DNA of 64,000 nt, from contig DYYG01000013.1 of NCBI GenBank assembly GCA_020741775.1, forward strand, positions 310,001-374,000. The letters run 5' to 3'. This document shows positions 29,498 to 39,707 of the stretch, one piece after another. A model generated the notes under the pieces. That model was not told where the DNA came from, ran no database searches, and was given only the letters and a program-made list of their open reading frames with translations. The DNA is from Methylorubrum populi. GTDB taxonomy: Bacteria; Pseudomonadota; Alphaproteobacteria; Rhizobiales; Beijerinckiaceae. Positions within the stretch are counted from its first letter, which is position 1; each line of letters begins with the position of its first letter. The position numbers were made by a program, and so were the translations under genes.

Positions 29498-30259
29498 TTA
29501 CCCCGCCTGTCCGTAGTCCACCCCCACAAAGGTCAGCCCGCAGGCCGGCGCCAACGGGCCGCAGCGGTGCTTGGCCCTGGTGGCCAGGATCTCGGCCACA
29601 TCGTCGGCGGTGAGGCGCTTGCAGCCGGCGAGCATCAGCGTGCCGGCCATCGCGCGGACCTGATGGTGCAGGAAGGAGCGGGCCGAGGTCGCGATCACGA
29701 TCTCCTCGAACAGGCCCATCGGCTGGCGGGTGACATCGAGCTGCTCCAGGGTCCGCACCGGGCTCTTGGCCTGGCATTCCGCGGCGCGGAAGGCGGAGAA
29801 GTCGTGGCGGCCGAGCAGCCGTTGGGCGGCAGCCTGCATCAGATCGGCGTCGAGCGGCCAGGGCACCTGCCAGACATGGGCGCGGGTGAGCGCGGCGGGG
29901 CTGCGCCGGTTGAGGATGCGGTAGCGGTAATGCCGCCGGATCGCCGAGTGGCGCGCGTCGAAATCCGGCCCCACCACTTCGGCGGACAGGACCGAGACCG
30001 GCTGCGGCCGCAGATGGGCGTTGAGCGCGTCGCGCACGGTATCGGTGCGCCATGCCTTGGTCAGATCGAGATGCGCGACCTGATGGATGGCGTGGACGCC
30101 GGCATCGGTCCGCCCGGCGCAGGTGAGCCGCGCCGCCTCACCGGAGAAGCGGGTCACGGCGGTTTCGATGGCGGCCTGCACGGTCGGGTCGTCGGCCTGC
30201 CGCTGCCAGCCGCAGAACGGCGCGCCGTCATATTCGATGACGAGCTTGTAGCGGGGCAT
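29498..30259 (-). CDS. truA: tRNA pseudouridine synthase A
   Basis: 253 aa. Makes pseudouridine at tRNA positions 38-40. The catalytic Asp is in CAGRTDAGVHA (about residue 52), with the typical start RYKLVIEYDGAPFCGWQRQ and later FLHHQVRAMAGTL and CGLTFVGVDY. Last gene of def-fmt-truA (minus strand), starting 13 bp after the fmt stop. Confidence 0.97.
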   Translation of the reverse strand: MPRYKLVIEYDGAPFCGWQRQADDPTVQAAIETAVTRFSGEAARLTCAGRTDAGVHAIHQVAHLDLTKAWRTDTVRDALNAHLRPQPVSVLSAEVVGPDFDARHSAIRRHYRYRILNRRSPAALTRAHVWQVPWPLDADLMQAAAQRLLGRHDFSAFRAAECQAKSPVRTLEQLDVTRQPMGLFEEIVIATSARSFLHHQVRAMAGTLMLAGCKRLTADDVAEILATRAKHRCGPLAPACGLTFVGVDYGQAG

Positions 30260-30272
30260 CAGGCTATCGCAC

Positions 30273-31226
30273 TCACCCGAGCCGCTCCCCCCCGGTCAGC
30301 CGCGCCCCGCGCAGAAACTCCTCGCCGCTCGCGACCCCACCCTTGCCGGCCCGGCGCAGTTCGAGGAGCCGCACCGCTCCGGTGCCGCAGGCGACGGTGC
30401 AGTCCGAGTCGAGCAACGTGCCCGGCACGCCGGAGCCCTCGGCGGCAAGCGCCCGCAGCACCTTGACCCGCTCCGGCCCCTTGTCGGTCCCCTTGTTGCT
30501 CCCCTTGCCGAGATCGGCCTCGAAATAGGCACCAGGGAACGGCGACAGCCCATTGATATGGCGCGCGACCTCCGCCGCCGGCCGCGACCAGTCGATCCGG
30601 GCCTCCGCGTTGGTGATCTTGTGGGCGTAGACCACGCCCTCCTCCGCTTGGGGGCTGAAGGTCAGGCCATCCCGCTCCAGCGCCTGAATCGCCCGCCCCA
30701 TCAGGTCGGCCCCGAGGGGCATCAGGGCGTCGTGCAATTCGCCCGCGATCATGCCCTCCCGGATCGGCAGGCGCTCCTCCAGGGCGACGGGGCCGGTATC
30801 GAGCCCGGCTTCCATGCGCATCACGCCGACGCCGCTCTCGGCATCGCCCGCCATCACCGCCCGCTGGATCGGGGCGGCGCCGCGCCAGCGCGGCAGCAGG
30901 GAGCCGTGCAGGTTGAGGCAGCCGAAGCGCGGCAGGTCGAGGATCGTCTGGGGCAGCAGCATGCCGTAGGCGACGACGACGGCGACATCGGCGTCATGCC
31001 CGGAAAAGGTCTCGGCCGCCTCCGGCGTCTTCAACGTCGAGGGCGTCAGCACCGGCAGGCCCAATGCCTCGGCACGGACATGGACCGGGGAGGGCCGCAG
31101 GGCCATGCCGCGCCCGGCCTTGGCCGGCGCGCGGGTATAGACGGCGGCGAGGGTGTGGCCGTCGGCGTGGAGCCGGGCCAGGGTGGGCACCGCGAAATCC
31201 GGCGTCCCCATGAAGACGATGCGCAT
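30273..31226 (-). CDS. fmt: Methionyl-tRNA formyltransferase
   Basis: 317 aa, full length. Formylates initiator Met-tRNA using 10-formyl-tetrahydrofolate. It starts MRIVFMGTPDFAVPTLARL; the catalytic loop LNLHGSLLPRWRGAAPIQRAV (about 107-127) contains the conserved Asn, His and SLLP residues, and MRMEAGLDTGP follows. The C-terminal OB-like domain begins near 207 (AHKITNAEARIDWS). A short low-complexity Lys/Gly insertion (GKGSNKGTDKGPE, about 242-254) is unusual. 9 bp after def. Confidence 0.97.
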   Translation of the reverse strand: MRIVFMGTPDFAVPTLARLHADGHTLAAVYTRAPAKAGRGMALRPSPVHVRAEALGLPVLTPSTLKTPEAAETFSGHDADVAVVVAYGMLLPQTILDLPRFGCLNLHGSLLPRWRGAAPIQRAVMAGDAESGVGVMRMEAGLDTGPVALEERLPIREGMIAGELHDALMPLGADLMGRAIQALERDGLTFSPQAEEGVVYAHKITNAEARIDWSRPAAEVARHINGLSPFPGAYFEADLGKGSNKGTDKGPERVKVLRALAAEGSGVPGTLLDSDCTVACGTGAVRLLELRRAGKGGVASGEEFLRGARLTGGERLG

Positions 31227-31235
31227 CGGGTCTCG

Positions 31236-31751
31236 TCAGGCGGCGTCGCGCTTGGCGGCCTTGGTGAACTTCTTCATCACCCGGTCGCGCTTGAGCTTCG
31301 ACAGATGATCGATGAACAGCACACCGTTGAGATGGTCGATCTCGTGCTGGAGACAGGTGGCGAGCAGCCCGTCGGCTTCCTTTTCCACCGTCTCCCCGTC
31401 GAGGGTCATGTAGCGCACCCGCACCCGGTCCGGCCGCTCGACCTCGCCGTAGAATTCGGGGATCGACAGGCAGCCCTCGTCATAGACGCGCTTCTCCTCG
31501 GAGGCCCAGACGATCTCGGGATTGAGATAGACGACGGGGTTCTTCGCGTTCTCGTCCTTCGAGACGTCGATGGTGACGACGCGCTTGGCAACCCCGATCT
31601 GGATCGCGGCGAGACCGACGCCGGGAGCATCGTACATCGTCTCGATCATGTCGCGGGCCAGCGTCCGGATCTCGTCGGTCACCGCCTCCACCGGCTCGGA
31701 GATGAGGCGCAGCTGCGCGTCGGGCAGGATCACAAGGGGACGGACGGTCAT
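31236..31751 (-). CDS. def: Peptide deformylase
   Basis: 171 aa. Removes the N-formyl group from nascent proteins. All three family motifs are present: [10 protein letters not shown] (motif 1, about 46-55), EGCLSIPE (motif 2, metal Cys) and QHEIDHLNG (motif 3, metal His pair and catalytic Glu). First gene of def-fmt-truA; the upstream region carries a palindromic repeat. Confidence 0.97.
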   Translation of the reverse strand: MTVRPLVILPDAQLRLISEPVEAVTDEIRTLARDMIETMYDAPGVGLAAIQIGVAKRVVTIDVSKDENAKNPVVYLNPEIVWASEEKRVYDEGCLSIPEFYGEVERPDRVRVRYMTLDGETVEKEADGLLATCLQHEIDHLNGVLFIDHLSKLKRDRVMKKFTKAAKRDAA

Positions 31752-31768
31752 GGCTTCCGAGCCGGACT

Positions 31769-31836
31769 AGAGCGCTTTCCGACGAATCGGATACCGATTC
31801 GCCGTGGAAAATGCGGCAAAATCAAAGACTTGGATT
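31769..31836. repeat. Intergenic palindromic repeat upstream of def
   Basis: AGAGCGCTTTCCGA followed by the perfect palindrome CGAATCGG-ATA-CCGATTCG (31783-31801), then GTGGAAAATGCGGCAAAAT and AAAGACTT. This resembles a short intergenic repeat family seen in Rhizobiales genomes. It is the only copy seen here, and the remaining gap up to 32012 shows nothing else. Confidence 0.5.
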
Positions 31837-32012
31837 GGCATCCGACGGCAGCGCGGTCGGGCGCCGCTCCAGGCGGACGCGTGAGGGAGAGCGCGAAAAC
31901 GCGTTTCACCCCTTGCAGATAGGCGCCGCCGAGAGGGCGGTCAAATAGGGCGCGGGCGTCCAGCCGGTGCGGAAGGGCCGGCCATCGCTTGCGTGGCGCG
32001 AAATGCCGGCGC

Positions 32013-32750
32013 TCACAGCCGCAACCGCTTGAAGACCGGCTCGGGAATGGCTCCGATCACCGCCATGACGAGGCGCCAGACCGGCCGCACATAGACGATG
32101 TCGCGCCCGCCTCCCTCGGCGGCGGCGTAGATCGCCCGCCCGACCTCGGAGGGCGCGGCGGTGAGCAGCGGCGGCAGCCGCAGATCGCGGGTCATCCGGG
32201 TGCGGACGAAGCCGGGCTTCACCGTCACGACGCGGATCCCGCGACCGGCCAGGCGGTTGCGCAGGCCGGACAGGAAGGCGCTGAACCCGGCCTTGCCGGC
32301 GCCGTAGACGTAGTTCGAGCCTCGCCCCCGGTCGCCCGCCACCGAGCTGATCCCGACGATGGCCCCGCTGCCCCGGGCGGCGAAGCGCTCGGCGAGCAGA
32401 CCGAGCAGCAGGGCCGGGCCGAGGAAGTTCGTCCGCATCACCTGCTCGGCATGGGTCATGTCGCCCTCCGCCCGCGTCTGGTCGCCGAGTTCGCCGACCG
32501 CGCAGACCACGGTGTCGGGCAGCACCGGCAGGGCGTCGAGGACCTGAGCGAAGCCGTCCGTCTCCAGGATGTCGAGGCGCAGCAGCGTCACCTCGGCGCG
32601 AAACCGCGCGGCGAGGTCGTCGGCATTGCGCTGCGCCCGGGCCGGGTCGCGCGCTGCCAGCAGGATGCGCCAGCCGGCCTCGGCGTAGCGGGCGGCCACG
32701 GCGTGACCGATATCGGAGGTGGCTCCGACGAGGAGCAGGGTTCCGGCCAT
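32013..32750 (-). CDS. SDR oxidoreductase resembling decaprenylphosphoryl-2-ketoribose reductase DprE2
   Basis: 245 aa short-chain dehydrogenase. Cofactor motif GATSDIGHAVAARYAE (about 9-24), catalytic Ser in GISSVAGDRGRGSN and the Tyr-Lys pair in VYGAGKAGF. The region VKPGFVRTRMTRDL and the end VFKRLRL resemble mycobacterial DprE2, which reduces the 2-keto intermediate to decaprenylphosphoryl arabinose. The ATG overlaps the stop of the DprE1-like gene (TAATG), so translation is probably coupled. Substrate lipid and sugar are inferred from the pairing. Confidence 0.8.
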   Translation of the reverse strand: MAGTLLLVGATSDIGHAVAARYAEAGWRILLAARDPARAQRNADDLAARFRAEVTLLRLDILETDGFAQVLDALPVLPDTVVCAVGELGDQTRAEGDMTHAEQVMRTNFLGPALLLGLLAERFAARGSGAIVGISSVAGDRGRGSNYVYGAGKAGFSAFLSGLRNRLAGRGIRVVTVKPGFVRTRMTRDLRLPPLLTAAPSEVGRAIYAAAEGGGRDIVYVRPVWRLVMAVIGAIPEPVFKRLRL

Positions 32751-34120
32751 TACAATCCCAGACGCGTGGAGAGGCGTGAGGCGAGCATTTCCTCGGCGCC
32801 GAGGCACCGCCGCATCTCCCGGAAGGCGGGCAGATCCGGATAGCCGGCCTCGAAGGTGTCGCGGCTCTGGCGGGCGTCCTTGGCGAGGTAGAGGCGCCCG
32901 CCGGCCGCGACCACGAGGCGGTCCAGCGCCTCGAGGAGGGCGAAGGTCGCGCGGTTCGCCGGCAGGTCGAGGGCGAGGGTGTAGCCTTCCATCGGGAAGG
33001 ACAGCCCGCCGCCGCCGGGGCCGAGCCGCTTGAGTACCGCCAGCGGCGAGGCGCTGCCGAGGCGGGCGATCCGGTCGAGCATCTCCGAGAGCACGGCATG
33101 GGCGCCGCGCGGGGGCAGCACGCATTGATGCTGGACGAAGCCGCGCCGGCCGTAGAGCCGGTTCCAGGCCTGGAGTCCGTCGAGGGGGAAGAAATAGGCC
33201 TGCCACGGCACCAGGGCGGGTGTTTCGGCCATCGCCGCCCCGCGCCGGAAGTAGAGGGCGTTGAAGGCGGTGACGGAGAGGCGGTTCAGGGTCCAGCCCG
33301 GCCAGCCCGGCGGCACCGCGAGCCGGCCGCGCGCCGGTGCCGGGAACGGGTCGCGACCGGCGGCGCGGCAGGCCTCCCGGCCGGCATGTTCGCCCCGGTA
33401 GACGAGGCCGCGCCCCAGGGAGGGCCCTCGCGCGAGGCAGTCGATCCAGGCGACGGAATAGGTCGCCTCGCCGTCCTGCTCCAGCGCCCGGAGCATCGCC
33501 GCGAGGTCGGCCGCTACCCGGGTCCGCTGAACGATCCAGCCGCTTTCGACCGGCCGCAGGCGGAGGGTCGCGTCGAGGATCGTCCCGGTCAGCCCCATCC
33601 CGCCCAGGGTCATGGCGAAGAGGTCGGGGTCGCGCTCTCGCGAGCAGGAGCGCGGGACGCCATCGGGCGTCAGCAGGGTCAGCGCCTCGACATGGGCGCC
33701 GAAGCCACCCTCGCGATGGTGGTTCTTGCCGTGGACATCGGCGGCGATCATCCCGCCGAGGGTGACGAACTGCGTGCCGGGCACCACCGGCGGGAAGAAG
33801 CCCTGGGGCAGGACGGTCCGGAGGATCTCGGCGAGGGTGATTCCGGCCTCCGCCCACAGCCGGCCGCTGGCGGGGTCGAAGCCGCGCATTCGGTCGAGCG
33901 CCCCGGTCAGAACGGTGATGCGCTGGCCGATCGCGGCATCGCCATAGGCGCGCCCGCCGCCGCGAGCGATGAGGCCCCGCCGGCCGTGGAGGAGCGCGGG
34001 CAGGGTCGCGGGCGCATCCGCCGCCAGGATCTCGCTCGCCGCCTGCGGGTAGCGACCCCAGCCGGAGATCGGCCGCAGGTTTCGCGCCTCCGAACCGGCG
34101 ACGGCGTGGCGCGGGGACAT
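32750..34120 (-). CDS. FAD-linked oxidoreductase resembling decaprenylphosphoryl-ribose oxidase DprE1
   Basis: 456 aa. VAO-type FAD protein. IARGGGRAYGDAAIG (about 51-65) and PGTQFVTLGGMIAADVHGKNHH (114-135) match the DprE1 FAD-binding blocks, including the His of HGKNHH. LSFPMEGYTLALDLP and RLYLAKDAR correspond to the substrate-side region; the Lys (Lys414) aligned with the essential Lys418 of the M. tuberculosis enzyme is kept, while the position of its Cys387 is Ala383. DprE1 oxidises the ribose C2 of decaprenylphosphoryl ribose. Middle gene of a three-gene cassette, 11 bp after the GT-C gene. Confidence 0.82.
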   Translation of the reverse strand: MSPRHAVAGSEARNLRPISGWGRYPQAASEILAADAPATLPALLHGRRGLIARGGGRAYGDAAIGQRITVLTGALDRMRGFDPASGRLWAEAGITLAEILRTVLPQGFFPPVVPGTQFVTLGGMIAADVHGKNHHREGGFGAHVEALTLLTPDGVPRSCSRERDPDLFAMTLGGMGLTGTILDATLRLRPVESGWIVQRTRVAADLAAMLRALEQDGEATYSVAWIDCLARGPSLGRGLVYRGEHAGREACRAAGRDPFPAPARGRLAVPPGWPGWTLNRLSVTAFNALYFRRGAAMAETPALVPWQAYFFPLDGLQAWNRLYGRRGFVQHQCVLPPRGAHAVLSEMLDRIARLGSASPLAVLKRLGPGGGGLSFPMEGYTLALDLPANRATFALLEALDRLVVAAGGRLYLAKDARQSRDTFEAGYPDLPAFREMRRCLGAEEMLASRLSTRLGL

Positions 34121-34131
34121 CGGGCGGAACC

Positions 34132-35388
34132 CTAAGCCGGAACCGGAGCGGCGGACGGGGCTCCCCCCGTGGCAGACCGCTCCCGCCGCAGGATGCGCCA
34201 GATCAGGGCGAGCAGGATCAGGAGGATCGGGCCGGCCAACGAGATCGTGCTCCGGGGCAGCGCGCCCGTCGCCGCGATCCCGTCCTGGAACAGGTCCGCC
34301 ACCATGCCGTAAACGCCGCTCGCCCATCCGAGGCCGAGCAGGGCGGCCTGCTCGCCGCGGCTGGCCCAGGCGAGGAGATCGGGAAGCAGGAGCGCGAGCC
34401 CCACTCCGTACAGGGCCAGGTCGTAATCGTAGGCGTAGGGGCTCACGAACAGGCTCGCCAGGGTGGCGAGGCCGACGACTTGCCGGGGCGGCCTGTGCCG
34501 CACGGCCAGCACGACGATGCCGAGGGCGGCGACGGCCATCGCCGTCTGGGCCGCCAGCGCCAGCGCCGCCGGAAGGTCGAGGCTGCGCAGCCAGGCAAAG
34601 ACGGAAATCATGCGCGACAGGGGATAGAGGCCCGCGGCGAGATAGGTCTTCGCCTCGGCCACTCCCTGCAGGAATGCCAGCCACAGCGCAGGGCCCAGCA
34701 GGACGGTCGCGCTGGCGATCGCGAGGAAGGCTGTCGCGACCGCCACGACCGCACAGCGCCAGCGCCGCATCGCGAGCGTGCAGACGGCGAGGCCGACCGC
34801 CAGATGCGGCTTGATCACCATCAGGCCGAGCGGCACGCCGGCGCTGGCCCGCCCACCCAGCAGGCCGAGACCGGTCAGCCCGATCAGGGCGCCGGTCAGG
34901 AAGCCGTTCTGACCCGTGGCCGCTTCGATGAAGAGGACCGGGAACAGCGCGAGCAGGATCACCGGGAAGAGCGGGCCGGCGATCCGGCGCAGCACCAGCA
35001 GATAGGCGGCGAAGGTCGTGCCGGTGAAGGCGAGATAGGCGAGGCTGATCGGCAGGAGCGCGAGCACCGCCACGACGAGGTCGAAGGGCGGCGGATAGGT
35101 CCAGGGCAAGAAGGCTTCGTCGCCGACGAGGCTGCGCTGGGCCCGCAGCAGCGCCGGGAGATGGTAGGCATCGGCGATGTCGCCGCGCCACACCATCCGC
35201 CCGGCGATGTGGAAGGCGTCGAAATCCGTCAGGTCGAGGGCGGGCAGGAATCCGGCATAGCGGGCCGCCCTGCTGAGGATGATCAGGGCGAGGGTGGCGA
35301 GAAGCGTCCGCGTCGCCAACGGTGTCGCCAGCGCCTCGAGCAGCGTCGGCACGCGGCGTGGCTCATGTCCCGGCGGAAAGATGGTCAT
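34132..35388 (-). CDS. GT-C glycosyltransferase, DUF2029/GT87-like
   Basis: 418 aa, about ten to eleven transmembrane helices. The first periplasmic loop has DLTDFDAFHIAGRMVWRGD, with the acidic pair expected for GT-C catalysis, then FLPWTYPPPFDLVVA. This matches the DUF2029 (GT87) family, whose known members use polyprenyl-phosphate sugars on the outer face of the membrane. With DprE1- and DprE2-like genes directly downstream, it is the obvious consumer of their product; the acceptor is unknown. Confidence 0.8.
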   Translation of the reverse strand: MTIFPPGHEPRRVPTLLEALATPLATRTLLATLALIILSRAARYAGFLPALDLTDFDAFHIAGRMVWRGDIADAYHLPALLRAQRSLVGDEAFLPWTYPPPFDLVVAVLALLPISLAYLAFTGTTFAAYLLVLRRIAGPLFPVILLALFPVLFIEAATGQNGFLTGALIGLTGLGLLGGRASAGVPLGLMVIKPHLAVGLAVCTLAMRRWRCAVVAVATAFLAIASATVLLGPALWLAFLQGVAEAKTYLAAGLYPLSRMISVFAWLRSLDLPAALALAAQTAMAVAALGIVVLAVRHRPPRQVVGLATLASLFVSPYAYDYDLALYGVGLALLLPDLLAWASRGEQAALLGLGWASGVYGMVADLFQDGIAATGALPRSTISLAGPILLILLALIWRILRRERSATGGAPSAAPVPA

Positions 35389-35523
35389 GGGTGAAAGGCG
35401 ACGCCGCCGAGAAAAGAAAGCCCGTCGACACAGCGCGCTGGTCGCAGGCCGACCCTGTCACGGCGCGGCTTAAGAACCGGTTAGGCAGTAGGAAGCGGCC
35501 TGTCAGGCTGGGGCAATGCGCCT

Positions 35524-36129
35524 TCAGAACGCCGTGCGGCTGCGGATCGCCGCCGTCAGCGTGCCCTCGTCGAGATAATCGAGTTCGCCGCCGACCGGCA
35601 CGCCATGGGCGAGCCGTGTGATGGTGAGCCCGAGATGGTGGATCGACTCGGTGATGTAATGGGCCGTGGTCTGGCCATCGACGGTGGCGTTCAGCGCCAG
35701 GATGATCTCCTTCACCCCCGGCTCGCTCGCCCGCTCCACCAAACGCGCGAGGGTGAGGTGCTCCGGCCGCACCCCGTCCAGCGCCGAGAGCACGCCACCG
35801 AGCACGTGGTAGCGCGCCTTGACCGCGCCCGAGCGTTCCAGTGCCCAGAGGTCGGAGACATCCTCCACCACGACGAGGGTGGTCGGATCGCGGCTCTCGT
35901 CCCGGCAGATGGTGCAAGGGTCGCTGGTATCGACGTTGCCGCAGGATTGGCAGACCACGATGCGCTCGGCGGCGATCCGCATCGCATCGGCCAGGGGTGC
36001 GAGCAGGGTCTCCCGCTTCTTGATGAGTTGGAGCGCGGCCCGGCGGGCGGAGCGGGGCCCGAGGCCCGGCATGCGCCCGAGAAGCTGGATCAGGCGCTCG
36101 ATCTCGGGGCCGGCGACGGCTTGGGGCAT
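35524..36129 (-). CDS. recR: Recombination mediator RecR
   Basis: 201 aa from ATG 36129; longer starts upstream lack family similarity. Helix-hairpin-helix near the N-terminus ([16 protein letters not shown], 18-33), the C4 zinc finger [16 protein letters not shown] (about 59-74) and a Toprim domain ([15 protein letters not shown]). With RecF/RecO it loads RecA at gaps. dnaX and the YbaB gene, its usual partners, are not adjacent here. Confidence 0.95.
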   Translation of the reverse strand: MPQAVAGPEIERLIQLLGRMPGLGPRSARRAALQLIKKRETLLAPLADAMRIAAERIVVCQSCGNVDTSDPCTICRDESRDPTTLVVVEDVSDLWALERSGAVKARYHVLGGVLSALDGVRPEHLTLARLVERASEPGVKEIILALNATVDGQTTAHYITESIHHLGLTITRLAHGVPVGGELDYLDEGTLTAAIRSRTAF

Positions 36130-36451
36130 GCGGGCTGGGTCGGCTGCAGGAAAGAAAGGGAAGCGGGCGTCGGGCGCCTGCCCCTCACATAAGCCTTCCG
36201 CCGGCATTTTGCCCGTTCAGGACAGCGACAGCCCCGCCGATTCCATGACGCGTCGGGGGCCAAATTTAATTTGAGCCCATACCAAGGATTAGTTGACGGC
36301 TAAGCCCGGCATCGATCCATTGAGCGGATGGGAGCGGAGAACCAGCGCGCGGCGGCCCTGAACGACCGCGCGGACGCTTCCTCGACATTGCGGAGAAGCC
36401 CGCCGGGCGGCGGGCGACGGCGCGATCAGGGGCCGTAAGGGAGGAAACCCC

Positions 36452-38071
<1,620 letters not shown>

Positions 38072-38079
38072 CGCCCAGG

Positions 38080-38198
38080 CATCCCCTCCCCGCTTGCGGA
38101 GAAGGGATGATTCGGCGGGGCGGTGCCGTCTTCGGCGTCAGCGAAGCGGTTCAGCTCACGATGGGGCCGGATGAGGCAGGCGCCTCATCCGGCCCCAT
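38080..38198. terminator. Stem-loops between convergent pckA and the patatin gene
   Basis: Two inverted repeats: CATCCC/GGGATG with inner CTCC/GGAG (38080-38109), and a perfect 17-bp stem, arms 38161-38177 and 38182-38198 (ATGGGGCCGGATGAGGC) with a 4-nt loop. Neither has a T run, so this could be a bidirectional terminator or a repeat element. Confidence 0.5.
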
Positions 38199-38225
38199 TC
38201 GCCAACGGACTTCCGGCGCCGCCCG

Positions 38226-39374
38226 CTATTGGTAGGCCTGCTTCAGGTCGAGGGTGCAGCGCAGGCCAACCTCGGCATAGCCGTCTTCGAGCCAAGTCTT
38301 GGCGGCAGCCCGGCCCTTGTCACGGAGGCGCTCGATGATCCGCCACCGGGCGTCGATGCGGGAGGAGGCCGCGTAATCGTCGAGCAGGTCGGTCCCGTCG
38401 ATGCGGTGCAGGAAGACCCGCTCCAGGCCGGGCACCGCCTGTCCACCCTCGTCGATCAGGCCATGGACGAAGTCGATGGCGCGCAATTCCCGCATCAGGT
38501 TGGCGTTGAAGGTGATCTCGTTGAGCCGGTTCTGGATGTCGCGGGCCGAGCGGGGCGTCTCCCGGCGCTCCACCGGATTGATCTGCACCAGCAGGATGTC
38601 GCGGGTGCTCGCCCCGTGCAGCGGGTAGAGGGCCGGATTGCCGAGATACCCGCCGTCCCAATAGGGCACGCCGTCGATCTCGACCGCCTGGAACACCGTC
38701 GGCAGGCAGGCCGAGGCCATCAGGTGATCGACCGTCAGGTGTTCACGCTCGAACACGGCGAGCTTGCCGGTCCAGACATTGGTCGCCGAGACGAATACGT
38801 TGGCGGTGTCGGCGCCGCGCAGGCGCTCGAAATCGACCGTGCGTTCCAGCGCTCCGCGTAACGGATTGATGTTGAGCGGGTTGCTGGCATAGGGGCCGGG
38901 ATTGAGCGCCTTCAGCCACGCTTCGACGAAGGGATTGCCCTTCCAGATGTGGAAGAAGCCGTCGATCCAGCTCTGCTGCACCGGCTTCAGGTCGGCGTCC
39001 AGGCTCGCCTCGCGCCAGAACGTCGCCAAGGCCTCCCGGGCCCCATCGGGGCCGCCCGCGAGCCAGCCATCCACGAGGACGACGGCGTTCATCGCCCCCG
39101 CGCTCGCCCCGGTCACCGCCTCGAAGGCGACGCGCCCGTCCTCGATCAGGGCGTCGAGCACGCCCCAGGTGAAGGCGCCGTGCGAGCCGCCGCCCTGAAG
39201 CGCCAGGGAAACCGCCTTCTCGGCGCGCGGCCCGGCCAAGCCCCGGAAACCCTCGCCCACATGGGTCGAATCGGCGATGGGAGCCGGCACCGCCGTCGCC
39301 GGGTTGTGAGCGTCGTCGGGGGCGGCGTCGGGCCTCACGGCATCGGCGTCCTGCTCCGAGATGATCCTGTCCAT
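38226..39374 (-). CDS. Patatin-like phospholipase
   Basis: 382 aa. The patatin core is clear: oxyanion loop LALQGGGSHGAFTWG (about 57-71), nucleophile GASAGAMNAV (Ser in GxSxG, about 89-98) and the Asp of the Ser-Asp dyad in WDGGYLGN. A C-terminal region of about 130 residues follows. It should act as a cytoplasmic or membrane-associated acyl hydrolase; the substrate is not known. The first 50 residues are low-complexity and probably disordered. Confidence 0.9.
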   Translation of the reverse strand: MDRIISEQDADAVRPDAAPDDAHNPATAVPAPIADSTHVGEGFRGLAGPRAEKAVSLALQGGGSHGAFTWGVLDALIEDGRVAFEAVTGASAGAMNAVVLVDGWLAGGPDGAREALATFWREASLDADLKPVQQSWIDGFFHIWKGNPFVEAWLKALNPGPYASNPLNINPLRGALERTVDFERLRGADTANVFVSATNVWTGKLAVFEREHLTVDHLMASACLPTVFQAVEIDGVPYWDGGYLGNPALYPLHGASTRDILLVQINPVERRETPRSARDIQNRLNEITFNANLMRELRAIDFVHGLIDEGGQAVPGLERVFLHRIDGTDLLDDYAASSRIDARWRIIERLRDKGRAAAKTWLEDGYAEVGLRCTLDLKQAYQ

Positions 39375-39707
39375 CGTGCCTCGCGCGGTTGTTGCGGCGC
39401 ATCCTCAGATGGTGCAATGCGGTGGTTTAGCCCGTGCGGTTCTTTGCCCCGCGGGCCGGCGATGCAGGACAGGATAGTGCGTGGAGCGGGGCCGGCATCC
39501 TTGCATCCTCACGCCACACGCTCGACATCCTGATCCGGATGAGACATGGAAGCGCCTCACGATGGAGGCATTCCGCGTCCTTACTAGGCCCGCGCACGGG
39601 CGCGGCGGCAGGTCGCGGATCGCGCCGGATTCGGATAGGATCGTCCCCGCGCCTGCGGGACGACCCGGCCGGCACGCGCGGATGACAGGTTGACCCGCGA
39701 AGGCACG
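39375..39707. other. Divergent intergenic region, no gene seen
   Basis: 333 bp between the patatin gene and ispG. Open frames here lack ribosome binding sites and coding character. No clear promoter pair, riboswitch or repeat was found. Confidence 0.5.
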
